Assembly: GCF_047495875.1 (NCBI RefSeq) | Contig: NC_092461.1 | Span: forward strand, 64,592,299-64,656,298 | Origin: Pithys albifrons albifrons | Lineage: Eukaryota; Chordata; Aves; Passeriformes; Thamnophilidae | Reading direction: 5' to 3' | DNA: 64,000 nt | Shown: positions 50,655 through 60,493 of the stretch, piece after piece | Layout of the letters: each line of letters begins with the position of its first letter | Numbering within the stretch: the stretch's first letter is position 1 | Notes under the pieces: generated by a model | Databases searched by the model: none | Told to the model about the DNA's origin: nothing | Seen by the model: the letters and a program-made list of their open reading frames with translations, nothing else | Translations under genes and position numbers: made by a program

Positions 50655-51650
50655 TCATAGAATCATAGAATCACAGAATCAATTGGGTTGGAAAGGACTT
50701 CTGAGACCATCAAGTCCAACCGTTGGTCCAACTCCAGTCTGTTTACTAGATCATGGCACTCAGTGCCACATCCAATCTCAGTTTTAAAACCTCCAGGGAT
50801 GGGGAATCCACCACCTCTCTGGGCAGCCCATTTCAATGCCTGATTACTCTCTCTGGAAAGAATTTCTTTCTGATCTCCAACTTAAATTTCCCCTGGCAGA
50901 GCTTAAGCCTGTGCCCCCTTGTCCTATTGCTGAGTGCCTGGGAGAAGACACCAGCCCCCACCTGGCTAGAACTTCCCTTCAGGAAGTTATAGAGAGTGAT
51001 GAGATCACCTCTAAGCCTCCTCTTCTCCAGGCTAAACAATCCCAGCTCCCTCAGCTTCTCCCCACAGCACTTGTGCTCCAGTCCCTTCACCAGCCTTGTT
51101 GCTCTTCTCTGGACCCACTCCAGCCCCTCAATATCTTTCCTGAACTGAGGGGCCCAGAACTGAGCACAATACTCAAGGTGTGGCCTCACCAACGCAGAGT
51201 ACAGGGGAAGGATCACTTCCCTGGTCCTGCTGGCCATGCTATTTTTGATAGAGGACAGGATCCCGTTGGCCTTCTTGGCCACCTGGGCACACTGTTGGCT
51301 CATGTTGAGCTTCCTGTCGGTTAGTACCCCCAGGTTCCTTTCTGCCTGGCTGCTTTCCAGCCACTCTGTGCCCAGTCTGTAGCGCTGCATGGGGTAGTTG
51401 TGGCCAAAGTGCAGGACCCAGCACTCGGCCTTATTGAACTTCATCCCATTGGAATCAGCCCATCTCTCAAGTCTATCCAGACCCCTCTGCAGAGCCCTCC
51501 TGTCTTCCAGCAGGTTGACACTCCCTCCCAACTTGGTGTCATCAGCAAATTTGCTGATGATGGACTCAATCCCCTCATCTAAATCATCAATGAAGATGTT
51601 ATACGGGACTGGACCCAACACTGAACCCTGGGGAACAGAACTCATTCTGT
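50655..51650 (-). mobile_element. CR1 LINE, 5'-truncated, relatively young copy
   Basis: Minus-strand CR1 of about 1 kb whose 3' end (ATTCTATG octamers) lies at 50655-50680. The 5' truncation at about 51650 falls inside the RT domain, just upstream of the PQGSVLGP motif. It preserves a long open frame (270 codons) and is about 95% identical by eye to the plus-strand copy at 42985-43596 where they overlap, including the distinctive 3' UTR (ggagttggaccaacggttgg). Both look like the same subfamily and the youngest CR1 copies in the window. Confidence 0.96.
50833..51645 (-). pseudogene. CR1 ORF2 C-terminal fragment with RT motifs
   Basis: A 270-residue open frame of the CR1 non-LTR reverse transcriptase. 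Seen near the start are PQGSVLGP (residues 5-12, RT motif ahead of the catalytic loop) and FADD (residues 33-36, the catalytic YADD/FADD box). The conserved C-terminal segment follows ([31 protein letters not shown]). The fingers, part of the palm and the whole endonuclease are absent through 5' truncation. The frame stops after ...FPERVIRH because the tryptophan codon TGG of the sister copy is TGA here (50833-50835). The starting Met is simply the first ATG inside the fragment. It is not a functional gene. Confidence 0.92.
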
Positions 51651-54600
51651 GAGATTCTTGCAGCTTTTCTCTTACCTCACATCAGCTGAAGGGCAATATC
51701 TGTCTTTAAATACATGCTTAGTCCATGGCAAAGGAAAGGCTAATTAGCTACCACAGTTCATAATGAAAGAGGTGGCTTAGATTGCACACAGCAATATTCC
51801 TCTTTTCACAGGTCTTCAAGTCCCATATTTAGGCGTCTCAGCCAGAATTTGTGAAATACCTAAGTAGCTACTCAATGTATTTGCTATAATTTGCTAAATT
51901 AGGATAAATCTTCCATTGTCCTGCCTTCTGATCACTGGTCTCCCCAAGCTTCCAATGATGTGACCAAAGGCTGCTGCCATAAGCAGGACAGTAGGAAGGT
52001 ACTGAGCATTACTTGCTCAGCACTGTTCCAGAGCAAAATAAAGCTTCAGGAACAGATCCTGGCTTTAAGATTGTCACATTATCTCATTTCAAATTAAAAT
52101 AAGCTTCCCTAATCTTTCATTGCACAACCTGATAATATGTTTTGTAAACAGATGTGTAGTAGACAGATGTTTTGTTTAACAACCAACTGAGAAAAACAGA
52201 CTCCTGCATGTAGTAAATAAACAGATGAAATGTTAGCTTTAGAATTGCTTCTTTCAGAAATAACAGCATGAAAATACTGGTGAGGCCACAGCTAGTCACG
52301 TCTCTTCTCCTTAGTGATTCACATTCCTGTTCTGGAAAACAGGTGAACTTCTCTGTTGCCAGCACATGTGAATGAAAAGCATAAGCCATCCATTCTCTAG
52401 TCTGTACACCATTCATTTAGCTCATACAAATATAATTTAAAAAACAAAAACAAAAACAATGACAAAAAACCAACTCAAATTTCAGGAGTTTTGGTGCAAA
52501 ATTGCACTAATGGGTTACTTGTAAGCATAACTTGCAGGAGGAAGTACAAATAATAATATCCTCATTTAAACCAAGAACACCAAATCCCTCAAAATCTTAC
52601 TGAGTAGCCACAGGATTGCAATAGTTTTCCCTGCTTCTAGTCACTTAGCACAGTCAAGTCAAGGCTTCTGAGAATTTTAGTTGATACATTTAGGAAATTC
52701 TCTTTTTTACTTTCTCTAGGGGAAAAAATATTAAAGAAAAATACATTTCTATATGGTTTTGTGGACTTGACATTTGCTTCCCTTATTTTCAGCAATCCTG
52801 GATTGGTAGGATGTTTGAAACATCAATCCACAATGCCTCCATATGGCCAAAATTAAAAATGAACATCTGTCAAAAGTAACTTACTATTTAATGAGGAATC
52901 AGAATACCAGGACAAAAAAAATAGTCTTTGTTCCTTTTTTACAGTAAGGGCTAATTCTCCTGGCAGACTGGTCAACTGAGTATTGTTCTCATTAAACTGT
53001 ATGACTCCCACAGTGTCAACAAAATATTTTTGATTGCCAAAATAGTGAAAAGAAATATTTTTCAGAAATTTGTAAAGGTACATATCTGTAGATTTATTGA
53101 CGTAACACCATAACTATTTAATATGATAAAGATTCCCAGTTCAAAGTTCAGAGTTGCTTGAAATAATTTATACAGGGCTACTGTATTATGGAAAATTCTC
53201 GAAAAACACTGAAATTTTTAAAGTATGTTTCTCTCTTTCTTAAGAAAAAAATAATTACAAGAAGAAAAAATAGCAAAACAACACTATATCTCACAAGCTC
53301 AATGCAAATCCATGGGTTATGATAGAAACCCCCCTCAGGGGGAATGAACACTAAAAATACTTACCCTGAAACTGAAGTCATGATGATTCCTTTGCTTGGA
53401 GAATCATGTCAGTCTAACAAAAGTGTTCTCTGCAGCTTTCTTAACCCCAGCTGTGCTTTTCAAGGATACAGATGACTCTGATGATAAGCCAGTCTGGCTC
53501 TACAGAGCATTTTGTTCATTTCCCAAAAGATTTGCTGCTCGAGGACTTGGTGTCAAGATAACTTACCTTGCTTTTCTTGCTATGCCCCAGAAGACTGAAA
53601 GAACTTCTGCTCCCAAGAGCTTTCCTAAGAGATGTGATTTTTAAAAGTCTGTTTAAAGTCAGGTGGTTTTGTGTGTTTTCCCACAAGAGGACTGTTTCTG
53701 ACAGTATTTATTTATTTCCAGAAGGTTTAGGTCAATATGCCTGCTGTATTGATCATACAGGCAGATCCTGATCTCAGGCAGGAGTAAAGTCAGTGAAATC
53801 ACTCCAGATTTAAACTTGCACAATGAATGCAGCCTGTAGTTTTGTTGTACGTGAGATAGTCTTATATTTGCTCAGGGAGATAACATCTCAGGGAACCTGA
53901 GGATTCTTCAGTGTTACTTTCATTAGTTGTGCATTGCACACAGGCTCTACTCTTCCTTGGTTTCATTGTTGCTGTACTGTTCATATAGACACAGCAACAA
54001 AGCACGATGGAGATTTCTGACTTCACAGAAATCAGGAGACACTTTAAGCTTCTGCAGCTCCCATTGATTTTAAAGGCTTTTAAAATCATCATGCCTGAGA
54101 ATCAGGCATGTTAATAAGACTGTAGACAGTGTTGATTTAGAAACATATAGTTAAAACACTAACCATCATGAAAAATTCACTTTTCTTTAACAGAACCAAA
54201 ATTTAATGACAAATCTCCCTCCCTCAGAAAACAAATAAACAAACAAGCATGTTTGTACATTAAATATGAAGCTGAGGTGAGGGAATAAACTATTTGTGTC
54301 AATGTCAGGAGGAGGAAGGCACTTTGTCAGAGTGGCAGTTCAACCAGGTACAAACAAAGAGCAGATTTAAATACATCGTCCCAGAACAAATGATGATATG
54401 AGACAACAAAACAAGGAATTAAATAAGACATGGAGGAGCAAGGGCATCAGGTAAACAAGTGAAATGAAGAGGAGAAGACTGACTGAGAATTTTGGTGAGA
54501 AAGAAAAAGTGTTGCTGGCAATCAGCCAGGGTGGGATTTAATTCCATCTTTAAACACCTTAATCTAAGGCTTTTGTAGGTGTTTACATCTGCTTTTGGTG

Positions 54601-54698
54601 ACCAGCTCCCCCTGATGCTCACTGAAGAGCTACCCTGAGTGGAGCTCAGAGCTAATGATGATAATGTCTTTCCATTTAACTGTCTCCACTTACCATCA
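51651..54698. other. Noncoding; one perfect hairpin
   Basis: No gene is recognised. CATGCCTGA (54090-54098) and TCAGGCATG (54102-54110) form a perfect 9-bp stem with a GAA loop. Minor A-rich simple sequence (caaaaacaaaaac) lies at about 52440-52470. Confidence 0.5.
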
Positions 54699-54702
54699 GG
54701 GT

Positions 54703-54774
54703 GGTCCCATGGTGTAATGGAGAGCACTCCGGACTCCGAATCCCAAGATCGTGAGTTCGAGTCTCAGTAGGGAT
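54703..54774 (+). pseudogene. tRNA-Gln-derived head of SINE copy 2
   Basis: GGTCCCATGGTGTAATGG, agcactccggactc and GAGTTCGAGTCTCAG follow tRNA-Gln. A box TGGTGTAATGG is at 54710-54720 and B box GTTCGAGTC (fits GWTCRANNC) at 54755-54763. The acceptor 5' strand GGTCCCA is intact, but the 3' strand reads tagggatc and the anticodon position is CCG (copy 1 keeps CTG). The anticodon stem is mispaired. It could still recruit TFIIIC, but it is not a functional tRNA. Confidence 0.88.
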
Positions 54775-54801
54775 CTTCCCCTGGCAGTTAAATGCCTCCC
54801 T

Positions 54802-54866
54802 GCCATCCCATCCTGTCACATCTTGGATGCTCAGCAGGGTCAAGCCTGTTAGTACCGGGTGCTGTG
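54802..54866 (+). repeat. 5S rRNA-derived segment of SINE copy 2
   Basis: GCCATCCCATCC, then acatcttggatgctcagcag and ggtc, then cctgttagtac and cgggtgctg, match 5S rRNA in order, with nt ~20-36 and ~79-104 absent. The same two deletions occur in copy 1, so they belong to the SINE's source gene and are not later damage. Confidence 0.8.
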
Positions 54867-55067
54867 ACAGTCCCAAGTACTTCACTGTCACTGTCCAAGC
54901 TCGATCAGCTGTGGCAAGTGGACCTTAGGACTTAAACGTTGAGGCCAGTTCTGCACATGCTGTGCCTCACCTAAAAAATCCACTGCGCAGGCTGGAAGAG
55001 AACACCCACGTGGGGAAAGCCCTTCCCAAATCTTCATTCATGAAGTTTGGCCATACATTTACCATCA

Positions 55068-56863
55068 TGGGAGTTTAACTGTCCAGTTTATCAGCAGACA
55101 TCAGTAGACATATTCATCCTTGCACATTAAAATCATCTAAATGTCCTGATCTTGAACGTTATAGACTATGTCGAAATGTCAGGTGATGATGTGACAGGAG
55201 TCAAGCTGAGATCTGGCACCAGAACCCAGGCAAACATGGCATTCAACTGGAGGAAAGTAATGAGTGGGGAAGGCATCTGTAACACTGAAACTGGCTGAAA
55301 GCATGTAGGAACCATGTGTCCTTTTCTTCCTCCCACCCCACAGCGAATAAATTGGGAGAAAAATTAGATGAGGTAGCCTATGCTAAGGACACTGAAAGGG
55401 ATGTAAAAATATCCATTTAGTGTGGTTTCAATTTACAGATATAGATATGTTCCAGTTAATATATACAGACTAGGCAACCACCAGAAGCATTTGTGCTGCT
55501 AGGTATTAAGCAAAAAACCCCAAACAACCAAAGAAAAAACCAACAAAACCACAAAACAAATCTAATATCATTAATATGGAACAAAAAAAAATATAATGTG
55601 ACTTTCACATCTTAGTGCAATTCCTGTTTCTTATTTCTCATCTGCGGCAGTGCTTGTGAGAATACGGGAATGGTACACAGTCAAAGGCTGACGGTAAACA
55701 GAGAAGATAGTCCTCCAGGTTCTTCATTAGTGAAGAATACATCACATTTCCCGATAGCACTTTTTGCTGAACATGCTAAGCCATCTGCTCATGAGGCTTT
55801 TGGTTTCATTTCAGACACAACTGGCTTCAGCCCATCTCTAGCAGTGAATAAAAAGAAAGTTTCTAAAAAATAAATTACCATCCCAAAACACAAATCACTT
55901 TTTGCAAAGTTGTGATAAAGTTTCCAAGCAAGGCAAAGGGGGCTACCATATGTGCAAACCTCTGTGGACTGCTGAGGAGGGAGACATTCCCACTGTAGCT
56001 CTCTGTGGCCATGTATATTTTCATTCTAATTTTTATAAATCAGTGTTATAACCTCTATTCTTCTTTTTTGTTAGTCACTACTCAAAACCACTTTTGCACA
56101 GTTTAAATATCCAGGTTTAACAATTGTTTTGCTTTTTCAAAGCAGAATGTTGATTTAAACAATCCTAAGAATGCAGGAAAAAGGGCAAATATTTCATGTT
56201 GGTTGGAAGTTATTTATGGACATTTTTTACTGTCCTCTTGCTTGAAACAGGACCATCAGCCACACATGATCAGGTCAGGTGTGACTTTTTCCAGTCAGCT
56301 GCTGAAAATCTCCATGGGTGGAATAAACTGATTTCTCTGCATAACATCTACCACTGCTGCATTACTCTCCGGTTTCTTAATGACCAATATGAGCATCCCA
56401 AGCCACAGTTTGAGTTTATTGTTTGCTTTCAATAAAACAGTGTGATACAGAGGGTCAGCAAAGCCTATAAGAATGGCTCAAGCATCAGATAAACTTGATT
56501 GACAAAAGTCAGGTAGAACCTAAGGGACACAGGTTCTGTCTGCACACTGTAACTAAAGGCTACATCTCCTGCATGCAGCATTTTATAGATAATCTATCTC
56601 TCTTAAGCATTTCCATCCTGCAAACAGCATCAGAAGAGATTGTTAGAGAAAGTCAACTATCTCTTTTTGTCTTAGAGTTAGTTACTGCTTTTCAAAACAC
56701 CATACATCAAAAAGAGAGGTTGACTGAGGCAGTGAAGATGTTTAGGTTCAATATTCTTCTTGTCACAGGAAAGACAGCAAGAAACTGCTGGGTCTGTTGC
56801 TGTTGAGTATTACCAGTGTGAGAAATTTCTCCTTCCTGAAGTTTAGAAGATGGCAGTAATCTA
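55068..56863. other. Noncoding, no feature recognised
   Basis: AT-rich sequence with an A-rich patch at 55500-55595 (aaccaaagaaaaaacc type). ORFs of 67-103 codons on the plus strand are not recognised. Confidence 0.5.
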
Positions 56864-57260
56864 TGAGACAAAGAAGGTGTAACAGAAAGGAAAGTTTTAT
56901 TTTCAGCATGCGCTGGGTGCCTCAAACAACAGGGAGTCTGGAAGCACACCTTGCTTTCAAACCTTGCACTTTTTAAAGCCCTGCCTGTCTTCGTCAGACA
57001 ATACATATTCATTGGCTCGCTGGTCTTACTGTGGTAAGTGTCTTCTCCAAATGGAGGGGGTGTCATCCTCTTCTTAATTGGCAGTGGAGGATTCCTCACA
57101 TGGGATGGAGGGTCTCCTTTGTTCACAGAGCCCACCACCTGGCAAAAGAGGCCTTTGTATACAGGGGCTTCTAGACTTTTGTTTCAGATACTTTGTAGTT
57201 TCCCTTCCCCATCTGTAACAGTCCCTGGTGTCAGGTCCGGACAGACCCTGGTACCTTACA
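56864..57260 (-). mobile_element. Solo retroviral LTR with CCAAT, TATA and polyA signals
   Basis: The minus strand begins TGTAAGGTACC and ends TTTGTCTCA. The plus-strand flanks ATCTA (56859-56863) and ATCTT (57261-57265) are a 5-bp duplication with one mismatch. In minus-strand order there is a CCAAT box (57011-57015), a TATA-like GGGCTTTAAAAAGTGC (56966-56981) and AATAAA (56896-56901), spaced as in a compact ERV LTR (U3 long, R short, U5 very short). An alternative inner pair of ends (TGTTACAG at 57220, CTGTTACA at 56878) was considered but lacks matching flanks. No internal region is adjacent. Family not assigned. The 143-codon minus ORF here is not a recognised gene. Confidence 0.75.
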
Positions 57261-57265
57261 ATCTT

Positions 57266-59430
57266 TGCAGTACGCCTGTAAGTTCCCTATAAAATCAAAA
57301 CAATATAAAAAAAAAAAAAAAAAGAAAGAAACCCCTGATTTGGTAAAGAATAAAAAAAACTATCATCTTGGCTCAACTAATTTTGCTCATAATAAGAATG
57401 TGTTGGTTTATTTCTCATACCAATAACTTGTTTTTAAAGGAATTTGCTGTATGCTTTGGCACACTAAGCACTCATTGCTTTAAAAACTTTACATCAAAAA
57501 TTTGACATAGGTGATTTAAACTTCCCATATATTAATCTGTACATAATTAAAAATGGCATTTGTGGTTCTTCAGTGGCCTTCTGACACTGGAAGAGCAGGT
57601 GTTTTGTTGACATTTTAAGATCAGGATGGTCTTTGAACCTGAAATTCTGTCTCAGTGCAATAGCCTGCTGATTGCCAAACTGCAGCACTGAGAAGCCTTT
57701 TAGCAACTGAAGAGGACAGCACAGGCTGGGCCTTGGAAAGACACTTGACTTGTTTTGATTGTTTTGAGTAGTCTGGAAGTGTCATGTTTTGTTGAACCTC
57801 TATTCTTGGTCAAAATAAGCACTATCTGTGCTAGGCAGCTAAACATCAAATAAATTAGTGGACTTAACTGCTCAGTCTAAAATGAAGAATTAAGGCTCTT
57901 GATTCTGTGGATGAATCTGAACCACCCAATATGGCTCTCTCTGTGCAGCATTCTTTGCTAAGAGGTGTGATAAAGCTTGCATAGCTATGACCCATATTGT
58001 TGCCTTTTCATGATTGCACAGAACTTCAGCCTTGAGGGCCACTGGTCTGGCACCTTTTCAAAGCACAACACTGGACCAGACCCAAAGATTTAAGGTGGGG
58101 CTGAGGCACCCAGCCCCCAGCTCCGAGCAGCTCATTGCCAAGCTGTTGGAGCCATAATACTTTGGACTCACATGCTCGAAGCTAAGTATGAGTACAATTC
58201 AAGATGAAGGCTAAGGGTCAAGTGTTTTACAGGATCAGACATTTATAAAAACAATCATTATACATAAGCAAGACCTATAAATGCATATGGGAGATATATT
58301 AATATGATAACAATAATAAGTCCATAGTTACAATACTAAATATTACAGTAAAATCAGGTGTTTGGGAAGGACTACACCTTCTCGTTGTTCCAAGCAGAAG
58401 CACAAATTCCTTTGGAAACACAAGGAGACAGACTTTACACAAATTATTCTGTAGCCAACTTCTGCAAGAACACAGTTGCTTACACTACTGCTTTTGATAC
58501 AAATTGTTGCCTATAAAGAAAAAAAGGGTAGGTCACTCGTGATAGCCAGTATGATGATATCTACTTTTCAGAGTTCTGAGTCATAGCACCAACCTGTCAT
58601 AGCTGTATTGGAGATGAGACACTTTTACTCATACCAGATCATGAGTGACCCAATTGTTGCCTTACTCCATTGTTAAACAGTGAATGAGTGAGAAGTACCA
58701 GAGTTATTCACATCTTCTATGTGTACATTGAAAGTGCCTTTTCTCCAGTCTGTTCCAGAAGACAAACTGCTCACTTGAAACTCAACATGGTCCACTGCCA
58801 ATAAATGACACGGTAAAATGCTTTGCTTTAGTGTCAGTGAAAATTCTTTTTAAAATAAAAGTGAATTGAGATGTTTGAATTTTGGTAGTTTGCTATATCA
58901 TTCCCTGTGGTTTTGCTTACAGAAAACTGTATAAAGATGTATACCACTGCAAGGAGAAAATATTTGCCTAATATTTGACTTCCTGTAGATTTTTAAGGAC
59001 AAAATTTTAAGATTCAGAAAAGAAAAAAAGATTTAACAATTCCTGCACATATTTTATGACTTTCAAAATTATTCAGTTAGAAACTTACAGAGGTATCAAT
59101 TTTATTTTAGTAGAAGATAGAATAATATGCCATTTTCCAGCAGATGAATAATTACACTATTAGACTTTTCTGCTTCATGAAGATTTCCTCTGACTTTGGT
59201 AGGAGTTCTAAATGTGAAAGACATATAGGCTCAAGTCCTTGGTGTTGTTTTCAGAGCTGAAATACTATCTGTTAAAAGTGCAATTTCCAGCAGATGCCCT
59301 TACTACGTCACTGAACTTAAACCATCTCTCAATTTAAGTTCAATGAGCCCATTCATGCTTTTAAAGCTAACATGGGCTTAATTGATACACTGGATGAAGA
59401 CCAACCTTTATTTTCTAAAACAGATATATT
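57266..59430. other. Noncoding; poly-A run
   Basis: A 17-bp A-run lies at 57307-57323. The segment 58158-58245 (catgctcgaagctaagtatg ... gttttacaggatcagac) faintly resembles an old sauropsid interspersed repeat, but not enough to call. No gene is recognised. Confidence 0.45.
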
Positions 59431-59456
59431 TGTCTGTCTATCTGTCTATCTATCTG

Positions 59457-59498
<42 letters not shown>

Positions 59499-59522
59499 CA
59501 TCCATCCATATATATATATATA
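59431..59522 (+). repeat. Compound (TCTG/TCTA)n-(TCCA)n-(TA)n microsatellite
   Basis: Begins with mixed TCTG/TCTA units, continues as pure TATC/TCTA to about 59497, then TCCA units (59498-59509) and a short TA run to 59522. It is a classic GATA-type tetranucleotide locus and likely length-polymorphic. The 65-codon ORF through it (YLSI repeats) is spurious. Confidence 0.97.
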
Positions 59523-60358
59523 ATGGAAAAATATAACTTCTACATTTATAGAATGAAATCATTTATTGGGATACCTTAGCAAGTAACCTGATATAAACAG
59601 ATCCTTTAAGCAAACCAATTTTTATTCCACTCAAAAGGCCAAGTGCTGGGTTAGAAATCTAAATGAAAATAGAAATAAACTCTAATTTTGAAAGAAGTTC
59701 AAGAAGCACAACATTTATCAGGAATTTCATAGCACTAATTAGATATTTCCTTTACTTTTAAAAAGTTAATTGCAATTTACCTAGAAAAAAATTACATGGA
59801 ATTTTAAGGATAACTCTAATATAGTATCACAGAAACTTAAACAGAAATGAATATAGAATTCAATAGAAAATGATCATCGTGTCATTATATTTTCAACTAG
59901 CCTATGTCATGTAATATAAGATTGTGTCTGAGGGGATACAGAATTTTGTAAGTTATGAGAAAAAGCAATAGGAAGGCTTTTTTTTTTAATTAAATGGGAT
60001 CTTTTTCAAAATAAGGAAGGAAATATGATAATTTATATTCTGTATATATAGAAGTTTGAAATCTACAAGGGCCTGTCAAATACATATATCATCATTTAGT
60101 GCTCGTGAATATAATACAAGAACATAATGGATGTTGGGATTGCATATCTTTGAAGCTGATGCAACCTGTTACTGACCTTCACAGGTTCTCATTCTACAAA
60201 TGTTGGATCAGTGATGCTTCTATCTGGAGTAACGGGAAGCAAAGGAAGTCACAGTCCCAAAACACAGCTTACCCAGAAACTGAAACTGGGGAAACTGGGC
60301 AGGAGGGTACCATTAGGAACTGTGTGCTTCTGGAAGCAGAAGCCAGCTGTGATCCCTG
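59523..60358. other. Noncoding, no feature recognised
   Basis: Very AT-rich unique-looking DNA. The last 100 bp may be eroded CR1 upstream sequence but is not clearly so. Confidence 0.45.
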
Positions 60359-60493
60359 AGTGTTCAAGGCCAGGTTGAATGGAGCTCCAAGAAATCTGGT
60401 CTAGTGAAAGGTGTCCCTGTTCATGGCACAGGCATTGCAACTGGATGATCTTTGTGGTCCCTTCCAATCTAAGTCATTCTGTGAGTCTATGAT
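60359..60493 (+). mobile_element. Old CR1 3'-end fragment
   Basis: 'gtgttcaaggccaggttgaa', 'aaatctggtctagtgaaagg', 'ggatgatctttgtggtccct' and 'cattctgtgagtctatgat' are consecutive phrases of the CR1 3' UTR. It has no coding part and the octamer tail is eroded. Confidence 0.9.

Larger units (their letters stand above)
54699..55055 (+). mobile_element. Composite tRNA-Gln / 5S rRNA SINE, copy 2
   Basis: A SINE of about 357 bp flanked by near-identical 12-mers, CACTTACCATCA (54687-54698) and CATTTACCATCA (55056-55067), read as target-site duplications with one mismatch. In order it has a tRNA-Gln-like head (54703-54774) with A and B boxes, a 5S rRNA-derived segment (54802-54866), a unique body, and a tail. 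The tail holds CTTCATTCATGAAG (55032-55045), a perfect 6-bp stem with a TC loop, then tttggccata. Relative to copy 1 it has an extra TCACTG in 'acttcactgtcactgtcc'. Most differences between the copies are transitions, many at CpG. There is no CR1-type octamer tail and no poly-A tail. Confidence 0.9.

Noticed and set aside
54703..54774. Functional tRNA-Gln gene
   Set aside because: The acceptor and anticodon stems are mispaired, the anticodon is altered to CCG, and the sequence continues as a dispersed SINE. It is a SINE head.
56878..57220. Alternative LTR ends TGTTACAG / CTGTTACA
   Set aside because: These termini are plausible, but the adjacent 4-5 bp do not match, whereas the outer ends give a 5-bp duplication with one mismatch.
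58158..58245. 5S-like word (ctcgaagctaag) and resemblance to an old interspersed repeat
   Set aside because: Only about 12 bases match 5S box A and the surrounding order does not follow 5S. Too weak to call.
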